Positions 1 through 10,422 of a stretch of DNA of 64,000 bases are shown piece after piece. The stretch comes from Schistocerca nitens. Lineage: Eukaryota; Arthropoda; Insecta; Orthoptera; Acrididae. Each line of letters opens with the position of its first letter. The first letter of the stretch is position 1. The translations under genes and the position numbers were made by a program. The stretch covers positions 344,482,650-344,546,649 of the forward strand of contig NC_064619.1 of NCBI RefSeq assembly GCF_023898315.1, in the 5' to 3' direction. The notes beneath the pieces were generated by a model, which worked only from the letters and a program-made list of their open reading frames with translations, ran no database searches and was not told the DNA's origin.

Positions 1-912
1 AACGTTGTTGTCTAGTTTAACTGTGCTCACGTGAATATATATATTTCGACATCGATCACCTTTAAGAGTTGCAGCTAATGAGCTGTTACAAAATTGACTC
101 TTAGGCAAGAACTAATTGCATTACTTGATTGCTAAGCTATCCATTGTTTCCTGCTTTCTATCTCAGAAGGGGATTGTGCTAAAGGAAATCTCAGCTGGGG
201 ATTAGAAACAATATTTTGTTTCATTTAAGGAATCATTTTTATTTGGAATGTATTTGGCTCATGTGGAGAACTGAGTAGCGTGCGACTGCGAGTTGTGTGC
301 TGCAGTGCATAGCATTACCATGAATGTGACTTGTAACCAACCTGAACATTGTGTGCTCATGTAAACATATCCGTTGCTTAAATTTGCTTAGTCGATGTTA
401 CGCCATAACACATGTAGGAGCATCGAGAATTAGAAAGGCCTTCCTTTACGGCTTTCAAACTGTGAACTTTTATTATGTATTCAGAATTCACATCCAGTTA
501 CGACTCTGGAATAAGTGTATCAGTATTTCTTTACTGACTAAATTCTAAAACCTTATGTTTATATATTTACAATGAGTTTTGTGTCTTCAATTTAGTACCC
601 AAGTGGTTGATCTAAATTTTCTATTTGTTATAAGATACAGCGTATTCTTATAAATTTATTTCCTAAAGCATTTTTTGGTAATTTTCGTGTCATTTATTGG
701 TGCAAAATGTGTTACTTCTTGCCCATTATTATATTGTGTACTGTCCGAATGTTGCTACACCTCCAGGTGTTTTATGTTTCGAACACGTGCATTTTCGCCA
801 TTACTTATTATGGAGTGCGCATATTTACTTTTGTGAAGTGTTTTTCTAAACATTCACTAAACTACTACTTGTTCCCTTATTCAGGAGCATATACACCTCT
901 TATGGACAAACA
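1..912. other. No gene seen; AT-rich non-coding DNA
   Basis: Only short open frames without recognisable domains occur here. The sequence is AT-rich and shows no terminal repeats or tRNA-like boxes. I see nothing else to annotate before the SINE that begins near 913. Confidence 0.6.
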
Positions 913-1150
913 GTCCGCCTGAGTAGCTGAGTCGCCAGTACGGCAGACTGCCATGCTACGACCTCGGGTTCCACTCAGGGTCAGGTCGGAGATATTTTCC
1001 CCACTCGGAGACTGAGTCTTGTGTGGTCTTCCTCATCATTTCACCCTCATCGACAAGCAAGTCGCCGAATTAGCGTCAGCTAAAAAGACTTGCAGCAGGC
1101 GATCAGTCTACCCGACGAGACCGCTAACCACAAGCCATTTACATTTATAT
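913..1150 (+). mobile_element. tRNA-headed SINE, 'caagtcgccga' tail family
   Basis: A tRNA-like head ('gcctgagtagctgagt' then 'cgggttccactc', resembling A and B boxes) is followed by a block with 'aagtcgccgaattagcgtca', 'aaagacttgca' and 'ggcgatcagtctacccgacg'. The same tail order recurs at 49431-49661 and, reversed, at 16524-16720, which defines a repeated family. This copy is the most diverged of the three. I found no clean target duplication, so the ends are approximate. Confidence 0.72.
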
Positions 1151-2369
1151 TGTCAAATACGGCAGAAAATCGTAACAAAAACATGGTAGGTAGCAGAAAG
1201 TGATCGGCTGTCACTTGCTCGATCTTCGTAAAGAATACTCAATGTTGCGGCACACAGTTTCAAGCTCACCCTTCACTCATCGCTTCAATCAACCAAAATA
1301 CAGTGCTCTAGACTCTTCGTGGAATCATTACAGTCATCTAAGCCGTAGACAAAATGGTTAAATGCAGCATTCACACTTCGCAAAGGAAAGTGCCAAAAGT
1401 ATTCGAATATAAAAACCTTTGAGATCTTAGAGGCTGAATTTATAGCAGAGTTACAATGGCACAAGACGGTTACTTTACTTTCATATTGAGCCATAAAAAT
1501 GACGACTGAGGTTATACTTATTCGCACTATAAAACCACTGATACAAGTCTGAGGATTGGTGTACGTTACCTACGTTACCGGAGGACAGAACGAGGGCTTC
1601 CAACGATTTGCCGCGATTTGCGCTAAATATTAAATTCCAGCTTAATGTGTTACAAAAGAAGGAATATTGACTTTTAGCGTTCTGTCGATGAGTGGGTCAT
1701 TAGAGAAAGGGCACACGTTCGGACTGTAGGGGATAAAGTAGGCAATCAGCCGTGCCCCTAAGGTATTCATCCTTACGCAATTAACGGAAAACGAGGCAGT
1801 TTGGTACTGTCTCAAATGTTATAGATAGATTGTGATCATTTATGCACGTTATGGCGACCCAACTTGCGTTGCAGCCCACGACTTGTTGGCGTAGCAGTGG
1901 CGCTACGAACACGTGATTCTACGTCGTCGGCGGCGAGGCCCTCTCACAGTCTTGGGCAGCAGTCAGACACCTAAGCCCCAGTGATTGACGACTGATATTC
2001 TGAGTGTCAGCAGGTGCTTAGCGCTGGCGCAGTTTAATCACATGTCTGCAAGTAGCGCAGCGACGAGTTTGATTTGAATCGCCACAAGCCTGTGGGATGT
2101 GATGGTCAGGCTCTGTGGACTAATTGCTCCAAAGGGCTTATCTATTTTACCTACAGTATCTAGCACCATTTGATGATGTATTTGATATTACTGATGTCTA
2201 GTGGAGCAAAGCAAGTTCTAGTCAGCGCTGGTGTACCCAGCTCTGTGTGTAGCGATTTGACGCAAATAACAGTTTACTGTGTGTTGGCCGTTGATAACTT
2301 GCACAGTTCTTGGAGTTAATTTAAGCACGTCGGAGAAGTCACTCGGCAGCACTCATGAAGTTGTATTGC
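1151..2369. other. Non-coding stretch, no feature recognised
   Basis: No convincing coding frame or terminal repeat was seen. GC content rises slightly around 1860-2100. The last part may belong to the decayed mariner that becomes recognisable from about 2370. Confidence 0.45.
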
Positions 2370-2899
2370 CGTGTTGAAGATGCCAATTTCGCAGCGAGCT
2401 GGGTCTACGAATACTGGCAAGCATTCAAAAATCCCGCCGGATCCTGGCAGCAGCCGTGTTGGGCTAATCCAGACTATTTCGTTTGGTGCCTAATCACCAT
2501 GGATAAGTGATTCTTGTATCGCTATGACTGTCACAGGGAAATACTACCGAAGTCTCCAAAAAAGGATACGGAAGCCTGTTAAGTCGAAGCTCGCAAGAAG
2601 CTGACCAAGAGTTTTGTTTTTGCTCCACAAGAACGCCCCAGCTCACTCTTCACAGGCTACAGTCACACAGTCTGCTTCTCTGGGCTGTCAGATTGTACCT
2701 CTCATCGCGCATGGTAGACAATATTTTGTTACTTTTACCAAGGATGTCAGGGACTACTACATGACGACGAGATGATTTTCGAGGTAAAATGTTTCCTGAA
2801 CAGATAGACGTAGACTTCTCCAATCAAGATTTCAGCCTCTTCATCCATCCATCGGAGAATCGTTTCGCATTAAAGAGTGAATATATAGAGAAGTAGGAA
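2370..2899 (+). pseudogene. Decayed mariner (DD34D-type) transposase fragment
   Basis: Read on the plus strand with frame changes, this stretch resembles the catalytic and C-terminal part of mariner transposases. There is a piece like the 'ITMDK..LYRYD' segment after the first catalytic region (about 2497-2530), a 'KSPKK' segment (about 2550), a piece like 'LLHKNAPAHSSQAT' (about 2615-2660, in the place of the second-aspartate motif) and a C-terminal 'EYIEK' followed by a stop (about 2878-2897). Several stops and frameshifts interrupt it and the N-terminal DNA-binding half is not recognisable. It cannot encode a working enzyme. No inverted repeats were found, so only the coding relic is claimed. 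Confidence 0.6.
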
Positions 2900-2968
2900 C
2901 ACTCTCAAGTTTCATGGTTGCAGCATGAGGTTTTTGAGGTGATAATAAAGCGTTGTCAGTACATTTCG

Positions 2969-3161
2969 AAAAATGGTTCAAATGGCTCTGAGCACTATGG
3001 GACTTAACATCTACGGTCATCAGTCCCCTAACTAACCTAAGGACAGCACACAACACCCAGTCATCACGAGGCAGAGAAAATCCCTGACCCCGCCGGGAAT
3101 CGAACCCGGGAACCCGGGCGTGGGAAGCGAGAACGCTACCGCACGACCACGAGCTGCGGAC
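2969..3161 (-). mobile_element. tRNA-headed SINE, head type B
   Basis: Reading the minus strand, a tRNA-like head with B box 'cgggttcgattcccggcggg' precedes 'agggattttctctgcctcg' and the shared tail ending 'gagccatttgaaccattttt'. It is flanked by a perfect 12-bp target duplication, cagtacatttcg, at 2957-2968 and 3162-3173. The tail lacks the usual 'gaacttagaactacttaaac' segment, an internal deletion in this copy. Confidence 0.93.
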
Positions 3162-3173
3162 CAGTACATTTCG

Positions 3174-4018
3174 TATGTATTTTAAATTGTGTGCCAATAA
3201 TCGCCACGTGTTTATCAGAACTTCTTTGATTTATTCATGAACGAATTTCACACATTTTGTAAAGCGATAAACTTTCCAAGTTTGTCAGTAAATATGTTAC
3301 TTGAATTAAAAAGGAGTTGTTGTTCCTGAAAACCTTACAAGGACAGTACGATATGGATTTTATTATTATGAAGCACCGTCTTAGAAGACTATGGATGGTA
3401 CAGAAGGGTACTGTAGTAAATATACTTAATTATGTACTTACACCCATATTTTGTAATTAGTTATAATTAGGCTTTTTACTTACATACCATACATAAAAAT
3501 TAATAGTAAACATGTAGCATTACAAAGGCTGCAATGAGGTATGTCGTAAATAAACAAATAAATTACTCATTTCGGGGCCACTAGCTCATCGACAGCTATA
3601 AAATATTCACTGTTTAAATAAAATCGAATAATTATGAAAATCGTCATACTATGGCGTTTCCTCACTCACATAGGTAGAGGCAAAGGTGTAAAAACAGTCA
3701 CAGTTATAAATATGGACACCCCTTGCCAGCAGGGTATTGGAGGTGCTGCATTCTGGCGGTCAGGACTGTCAACGATGCCTATTGTAAATGGAAGGTAGCA
3801 GTGAGCAGTTGGAACCATTGTCTGAAACAGTGCAGCGTCAGTTACTGTGCGAATTGGTGTTTCTTCTGGAAGCAAATATTTAGCAGGTATGTGAAATTGT
3901 TTGCTTTTCATGTCCGTATGGTTAGTTTTAAACAATTTCTCAGTGATATCCGAAAAAAAAAACAGTACTAACCTACCATTAGAAACACGACTTTAGTTAC
4001 ACACGCATTTAAGTTATA
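3174..4018. other. AT-rich non-coding stretch
   Basis: Open frames at 3666-3971 overlap on opposite strands and carry no recognisable domain. I see no terminal repeats or RNA-like features here. Confidence 0.5.
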
Positions 4019-5425
4019 CACTGCTGGCCACCGTAAATGCAACACCAAGAAAGACAAGAGGTAGCACAACAAAATTTATTTTGTCGATAACATGTTGACC
4101 AAGTATCAAATGATTACGTTTACAGACGTCTGTGACATGTCGTTCCTGCCACAATCAGTAGCCAGAGTAGCCGCCATTGTTGGAGATCACCGCTGCCACA
4201 CGTCTCGGCATTGAGTCAAAGAGACGTTGGATGTGTTCCTGGGGTACAGCAGCCCAAGCAGCTTCCACACGTTGCCAAAGATCATCTGGTGTGGCAGCTG
4301 GGGATGTAATCTGGCTCACTCGTTGAGCAACCATGGACCACATGTTTTCTATCGGCGAAAGATCCGGAGAGCGAGCCGGCCAGGGAAGCAAGTCAATCTG
4401 GTTATTGACGAAGAACCTTTGGACAATGCGTGCCACGTGTGGTCGCGCATTATCCTGTTGAAATATGGCTGTGGCCGAGCCCTGAAGGTAAGGAAGGACA
4501 ACTGGCTCCAGCACCTCGGATATGTAGCGCCGGCTATTTAAAGTACCGGCAATGCGTACTAGAGGCGTGCGAGAGTAATATCCAATACCGCCCATACCAT
4601 AATACCCGGTGCAAGACCAGTGTGGCGGTGCATAATGCAGCTGTCCAGCATCCTCTCTCCACGGTGTCTCCACACTCGAATCCGACCATCGTGGTGCTGC
4701 AGACAGAAGCGTGCCTCGTCAGTCAAGACAACGTCATTCCATTCTGCCGTCCACATCCGTCTGTCATCACACCATTGGCGACGGAGACGTCTGTGGTTCT
4801 GCGTCAATGGTAGACGAAGCAATGGACGTCTTGCGGACAGACCACTCTGCTGTAAACGGCGTCGAATGGTACGCGCAGACACTGGATGATGCGTTACAGA
4901 CGCAATGTGCTGTGCTATGGTTCGGGATGTCACTGAGCGATCCGTCACTGCCATGCGCACAATTTGCCTATCAGCACGTGCAGTGGTGCACCGAGGTGAA
5001 TGCGATCGACCACGTCGGTCCGTCGTACCCTCCTGCATCCAACGGTCACATATCCGCATTACAGTTGTTTGGTTTCGTCCAACACGACTAGCGATTTCTC
5101 TGTATGATAATCCACAATCTCGGTAAGCCACTATCCTTCCTCCGTCGAACTCGGATACTTGATCAAAAGATGTTCGCTGTTGTCTACGAGGCATAACTGA
5201 TCGTCTTGTGAAACAACCACAAGGTAAACACACGTGCCGAACGTACACTCGTCGAAATCGCCAAGCCTTAAATGGCGCTATGAGGTGGCGCCACAGGCGC
5301 GCGTGATGTGCGTCTGCGCTGAAATTCTAATCAGTTGCATATCTCATCGCTGCAAACTCATGGTGTAAATTTCACTTGATTCGGACGCTTCCTTCAGGGT
5401 GTTGCACTTACGGTGGCCAGCAGTG
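4019..5425 (-). mobile_element. Tc1-like DNA transposon with clean inverted repeats
   Basis: The ends are inverted repeats of about 28 bp: the plus strand begins 'cactgctggccaccgtaaat' and ends with the reverse complement carrying one mismatch ('acggtggccagcagtg'). Both ends abut TA (4017-4018 and 5426-5427), the target duplication of the Tc1/mariner superfamily. The 1407-bp length fits a full-size element, and the transposase frame is on the minus strand. A single frameshift in the gene makes this copy probably inactive unless helped in trans. Confidence 0.93.
4155..5194 (-). pseudogene. Tc1-like (DD34E) transposase with one frameshift
   Basis: The protein would bind the element's ends through N-terminal helix-turn-helix domains and catalyse cut-and-paste transposition. 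The likely start is the internal ATG at 5192-5194 (MPRRQQRTSF), because the 18 residues before it do not look like the family. Seen in order: helix-turn-helix region, a 'GRSHSPR' linker in the place of the GRPP motif, the first catalytic Asp in 'VLTDEARF', the second in 'QQDNARPH', and Glu in 'SPIENMW', 34 residues after the second Asp. The reading frame shifts near 4589-4593, in a short C/G run just after 'MVWA', and continues in another frame to the stop at 4155. All three catalytic residues survive, so a one-base indel appears to be the only major lesion. Confidence 0.9.
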
Positions 5426-5427
5426 TA

Positions 5428-6438
5428 TGTCATGCTAACTATATTGTAAGTCAGGTTGGTGTAAATACGACCCCTATTTGAAGGGAGGCTATAATTACAT
5501 CACTTTTTTCTGTTTAACAACATAAAACAATTTCACCGTTCATGTTATCCCCAATGTTAAGAAGAGAACCCAAAATACCAACCACCTGCCCCATCACTGG
5601 AACGCCATAGAAGGATCAGCTGATCAAGTAGCTTAACAAAAATGCTGTAATGAAGAGGTCGTTAAGTATGTCTGAGGCTATACGCCACCCTGCAGGTGCG
5701 GGTGGAAAGCCCAGAGGCCTTCAGAATATCTAATTCATCGTTTGACTCATCAGATTCCTGTGACGTTTGTCTAGTAGAAAGCGATAATGTCCTTGGTATC
5801 AACGATGGGGATACACCGTACCCGAGCGACGCAACTTGTATGTTTCGTATTGAAAAGTTCTCTTAAGCCACTCGAGGAGTGGCGTGGATTACACCTGTTA
5901 TGTGTCAAATGTGGGCACGTCTAAATTGTGCCCCGGCTGAAGGAGCTGTTTACGTTTCCGATTTCTGTCAATAATTTTAGATTTCAAGTTTATTTAAAAT
6001 ATTTAAGTATATAAAAGTTACTCTTTATAGACTAGTCTACCATTCCGTATTGTTTTATCCAGATTTATTGTGATATTTTGAAAGTTGGACCTTGTCGAGG
6101 AGGCCCATATCCGCACACCATTTTTTGTAGTTCCAGTTTACGAGTTTTTGTGAATATTTGTTTTCGAATAGAAATAATTGATATTAATCACTCTTTTTCA
6201 TCCTATCATTTATTAAACTTGTTATACTTATTAATGAACGAAAGAACTCAGAGGATTTTTCAAAAAAAAAAAAAAAAGAAAAAGGTACATCTAAATCGAA
6301 AACCAAAGAGGCTCCTTATATATACCTTTTTCTCTTACTTGAGAAGCCATTAAGAAGAATTGCGTCGTAGGAGAATGCATTTACTATGCTATTTACAGTA
6401 ATAGAGGGAAGTTAGGAAAATTAACAGAAATGTAATTA
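5428..6438. other. Non-coding DNA with an A-run
   Basis: No gene is recognisable. A run of about 16 A residues lies at 6261-6276 and could be the tail of an old retroposed sequence, but no body or target duplication was identified. Confidence 0.45.
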
Positions 6439-6564
6439 TACAGGGTGAACATAAATCCAACAAACCGCAGGAACGGATTCCCGACTGGAAATGGAGGAAA
6501 AAAGGTCCTACGAAAATGTGACTGGAAATGAAATGTTGCCACAGTAGATGACACTGACGAATGG

Positions 6565-6758
6565 CCGGCGGCTGTGGCCAACCAGTTCTAGGCGCTTCAG
6601 TCCGGAACCGCGCTGCTGCTACGGTCGCAGGTTCGAATCCTGTCTCGGGCATGGATATGTGTGTGATGTCCTTAGGTTAGTTAGGTTTAAGTAGTTCTAA
6701 GTGTAGGGGACTGATGACCGCAGATGTTAAGTCCCATAGTGCTTAGAGCCATTTGAAC
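6565..6758 (+). mobile_element. tRNA-headed SINE, head type A
   Basis: The head 'ccggcggctgtggccaacca' is followed by B box 'caggttcgaatcctgtctcg' and the shared tail ending 'gagccatttgaac'. A 10-bp target duplication with one mismatch (tgacgaatgg at 6555-6564, tgatgaatgg at 6759-6768) flanks it. It is inserted in the left part of the DD41D-type element. Confidence 0.92.
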
Positions 6759-7095
6759 TGATGAATGGAAGTTCCTCTGACCACCTGCCGTTTGTTCCTT
6801 GTATGCTGCAGGCTGTGTGATTGGCGCAGCGTACTGTAAGCAGCAGAATGCTCCGTTATTCATATCGGGAACAAGCCGACATGGTGTTTGTGTACGGCCA
6901 AGCAGATGGAAAAGGTGGAGAGGCAACACGGCTATACGAAAACAAGTTCCTTCACCAACCATATTACACAACATTTCAAGCCCTTTTTGGGAGTTTGCTT
7001 GATCATGGGTCCTTTCACACAAACGAAAGTGGAGCGAGCCGGTGAACTGTGCGTATATCGGATGCGTAGGACCAAATTCTACAGGAACGTCATGA

Positions 7096-7252
7096 CCATG
7101 GATTAAATAACTTAAGAAATACAGCGTAGACCTACTTTTTACGTAGATATATTTATGTTAAGACGCTAATTGCTGTTTTTCCCATCTTCCGTTTGCGTTA
7201 TACAATTATTTCTTCGTCCAAGGCTGAAAAATCGTAAAGCATGTTGGATAAA
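7096..7252 (+). repeat. Unclassified 157-bp dispersed repeat, copy 1
   Basis: From 'ccatggattaaataacttaa' to 'gcatgttggataaa' this stretch matches 9717-9873 almost base for base in the same orientation. It interrupts the transposase relic of the surrounding DNA transposon, so it is a mobile insertion and not part of that element. It has no tRNA-like boxes, obvious inverted repeats or coding frame. Confidence 0.85.
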
Positions 7253-7593
7253 GACACGAACCATAGTAGAAGCTCCAGGCAACTACGATTATGTGTATCC
7301 TGCATGACAACCGCTGCTACCCGTATCAACTGCAACGTCTGCAAGGATTATTAGCAGGGGATTTCCTTCTATGGGAAGGATCTTGTCAATGGTTTTTGCA
7401 CTAGACCATGACAATTATAAGATTTCTGTCATCAGTCCTCTTTACCGACGCAACAACCTTCAGCAGAACTAGCATCATCAGTCTGCATAATCGTCATCTG
7501 TGGGCTACAGAGAATCCTTGGGGAATGGTTGAAGCGTTTCATCAGCATCGGTTCAGTACCAATGTGTGGACAGGGATTCTTGGTGACCACATA

Positions 7594-7772
7594 CGGTCTA
7601 AGGCGCTGCAGTCATGGACTGTGCGACTGGTCCCGGCGGAGGTTCGAGTCCTCTCTCGGGCATGGATGTGTGTGTTTATCCTTAGGATAATATAGGTTAA
7701 GTAGTGTGTAAGCTTAGGGACTGATGACCTTTTCAGTTAAGTCACATAAGATTTCACACACATTTGAACATT
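7594..7772 (+). mobile_element. SINE of the 'catggactgtgcg' family, 5' truncated
   Basis: The body carries 'gcagtcatggactgtgcg', B box 'ggaggttcgagtcctctctc', and a tail with 'gtgtgtaagcttagggactg' and 'agatttcacacacatttgaa'. The same order is seen reversed at 59032-59268 and 61605-61812. The first part of the head is missing. A perfect 10-bp duplication, tgaccacata, occurs at 7584-7593 and 7773-7782, in the middle of the surrounding transposase relic. Confidence 0.92.
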
Positions 7773-8374
7773 TGACCACATAATTGGACCGGTTATGATG
7801 ATACAATCCCTCAACGGAGAAAAGTACTTGGTCTTTCTGCAGAATACTCTCCTGGTCTGCTTGAGAATGTGCCTCTGGCAATACGACAGGTTATGTGGTT
7901 TATGCATGACGGAGCACCGTCCCACATCCGCATTACAATTCGCTGACAGCTTAACATCTTCCCCGGACGTTGGACAGGATTCGGAGGCCCTGTAACATGG
8001 CCTGCTAGATCATCGGACTTAAACGCCCTGGATTTTTACCTCTGGGCGCATCTGGAAAGCGTTGTGTTCCTGATATGCAGATCTTTCAGCAGCGTGTCCA
8101 CGACGCCCGTGATGCTATTCGGAGAGAGGTCGGAATGTGCAAAAGAGTCCGGAAATCCATGATGCGACTTGTGAACGCGTGCCTTCCATCCCATGGAGGC
8201 CACTTTGACCTCCTGTTGTGACGCGGATGCGATGCATGTGTTCCGAGACGATCTCTTGCCTTTGTATGCACACTGTCCATTTCCGGACACCTATTCAAAG
8301 GACTTTTCTTCCCTCTATTTCCAGACACGAATCCGACTCTGCAGTTTGTCGGTTTTATTAATGTTCGCCCTGTA

Positions 8375-9716
8375 TAATACGTGTTTCATTGGTTCTTAGC
8401 ACTCTTGTACGTATTGGTATAATCAGGGGACGTAGGTTATAACCTTTCGCGTGATCTCGACGCGATAGGATGCGTGCTGCAACGGAGATAATTGAGGTGT
8501 CGCTATCTCGTGCCTACACCTGCAAGCGTCAGGTCATCAGGTGAGGCAAACTGTCCGCAAGGTGCGTTATTGCGCTGTTAGCGTGTCGACGGAACAAGAG
8601 CGCAAAGAGTGTTCCCGTACTTGGAAGGTTACGACAACACCTCGGCGCTAGAGCGCTCACATACTCTGAGATCAATATCGCGCACTGCAATTTAGCCAGG
8701 CGAGAGATATTTACAGTCGTTTAGCACGTACGCGCCAAAGACCTGCCCGTGTACTTAGCTAAAATTGCTGCACCTTATCGTATTCTGAAACGCGATCCGA
8801 CAGCGAATAAATACAAAGGGGACGTAGCAGTTGTCTGGTCATTGGACGACAATGCGAGTGAGCGTGCTCTTATATTCACAGAGGAAGTTGAACCTGAGTG
8901 GTTCAGCAGCAGGCAGGGAAAGCTCTTGCGCGAAGAAAAAACCAGCTCAATTTTTCATTCAGCAAAGTAGAGAAACCTGTTATATTGCCCACTGGAGCTT
9001 CTCAAGTCAGAAAAACCTCGTTCAGCTCCTCTTTCGCGCGTTAGTATTCATCACCGGCTGATTTCGCTGATTCGTCTTTGCCATTTTTGTAGCACAGAGT
9101 TCGACATACACGAGCGGAAGACCGATGGGGCAATTCCTTGGCCGACGGTTCAAGTTTATTGTCTCACTTGCAATCTTCTCTGATTCCATTTTTATCTCGG
9201 ACGGACGGGGGAAATAACTCATGATTTGGGAAGGAATCTATAGTTGCGAGGATACACGTATTTAGAGCAACGTACGAGGCCTGTGGAAGGAATCTGCAGC
9301 ATCACAATAATTTACGATGGCTTGTAATAAACATGTGGCAGCTAGTTTTGATGGATGTATAGAGAATTGTTGCATGCGGATATCGCAACATTTCAAAGTC
9401 TTGCATTTGATCGGTCTAAGTCCACCTTCAGGATTTTCTCTACAAAGATAATGGAGAGTTCACATTAATGGTGAGATAATTGATAATCTTTCCAAGCACG
9501 ATATTCCCACTCGTCGTGTTGCGTTATTGTATTGTGTTTTGTGTGTTCTGTTTTGTCAAATAGAAGTCCTGAGCGTTTAGTTATATCTATTAGTAATATA
9601 TATTTGGCATGTTTAAGTTAGCTCCTTTTATTTTTGTTGTTTATATGTACAATATGTTATTTCAGACATCGGTATGACTTTAACTTATCCCAGTTTATGA
9701 AGGCTGACTTTCATAG
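8375..9716. other. Non-coding stretch, no feature recognised
   Basis: The open frame at 8749-8970 has no recognisable domain, and overlapping frames contradict it. No terminal repeats or RNA features were identified. Confidence 0.45.
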
Positions 9717-9873
9717 CCATAGATTAAATTACTTAAGAAATACAGCGTAGACCTACTTTTTACGTTGCTTTATTTATGCTAAGACGCTAATTGCTGTTTT
9801 TCCCACCTTCCGTTAGCGTTATACAATTATTTCTTCGTCCAAGACTGAAAACTCGTAAAGCATGTTGGATAAA
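9717..9873 (+). repeat. Unclassified 157-bp dispersed repeat, copy 2
   Basis: This is the second copy of the repeat at 7096-7252, running from 'ccatagattaaattacttaa' to 'catgttggataaa', in the same orientation and differing at a small number of positions. The flanks on both sides are unrelated to those of copy 1, which supports the shared segment as the mobile unit. Just downstream is an A-run ('tttttaaaaaaaagg'). Confidence 0.85.
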
Positions 9874-9984
9874 TAGAGCTTTTTAAAAAAAAGGACAGAG
9901 TGCTACATTTCCTTCAAGAAATCGATATGACTGTGTAGTCAGCCGACTATAAAGACAGATGATTGGAACATGTCAAACATACAG

Positions 9985-10004
9985 ATTATTATTATTATTA
10001 TTAT
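9985..10004. repeat. (ATT)n simple repeat
   Basis: Six to seven units of ATT lie in otherwise featureless AT-rich sequence. Confidence 0.9.
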
Positions 10005-10422
10005 AAACAAATGGAAATCAATACAACAGCATGGATATTTTTAAGAAAATTTACTTTGTTCTTTGGAGTAGTTGTGCACAGCGTATATGCAATAGTATGA
10101 AATCCAGTATACTGACAAATGTAGTCAAATGGTATCGCATTTGAAGTCTATAGTACAGTATACAGGCTGTTAATTTTAAGTTGACAAATCAGAATAATTC
10201 GAAAATAAGCTTCACATGAAAAAGTTGATTATTTTCGAGTGGGACATCTGCTGGTGCGAAAATTAGCTCGCCACCCCGGCCCCCTGGGGGTGGAGCGGGA
10301 GGCAACTTCAAAATTTCAAATGGAAGCCACCATTTGTAACTGCAGAATCAGGTTCTATATAAAAAACTACGTACAATTTGTTTTAAACATTTGTTTTGAT
10401 GCTTGGTAGTTGGCGCTGTAAT

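Larger units (their letters stand above)
6845..8221 (+). pseudogene. DD41D-type transposase, broken
   Basis: The N-terminal part (about 6845-7050) shows a segment like 'EQADMVFVYGQADG' and 'HTTFQ'-type spacing, as in the helix-turn-helix of this group. The catalytic part reads 'VLFTDATTFSR' (first Asp, about 7431-7463), 'NRHLWATENP', 'TNVWTGILGDHI', then, after the SINE at 7594-7772, 'SLNGEKYLVFLQNTL', 'FMHDGAPSH' (second Asp) and 'LNALDFYLWAHL' (third Asp). The last two aspartates are separated by about 40 residues, close to the 41 of the DD41D (rosa/Visitor-like) group. A TGA interrupts the frame shortly after the second Asp, frames change more than once and a 157-bp repeat sits in the N-terminal half. 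The end 'GGHFDLLL' before TGA at 8219-8221 matches the usual family terminus. It is not functional. Confidence 0.82.
6439..8374 (+). mobile_element. DD41D-type Tc1/mariner superfamily element, nested insertions
   Basis: Imperfect inverted repeats of roughly 95-100 bp mark both ends: the left begins 'tacagggtgaacataaatcc' and the right ends with 'attaatgttcgccctgta'. TA flanks both sides (6437-6438, 8375-8376). Inside lies a broken transposase on the plus strand. The element has received two SINEs (6565-6758, 7594-7772) and a 157-bp unclassified repeat (7096-7252). Without these it would be about 1.4 kb, a normal autonomous size. Confidence 0.85.
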
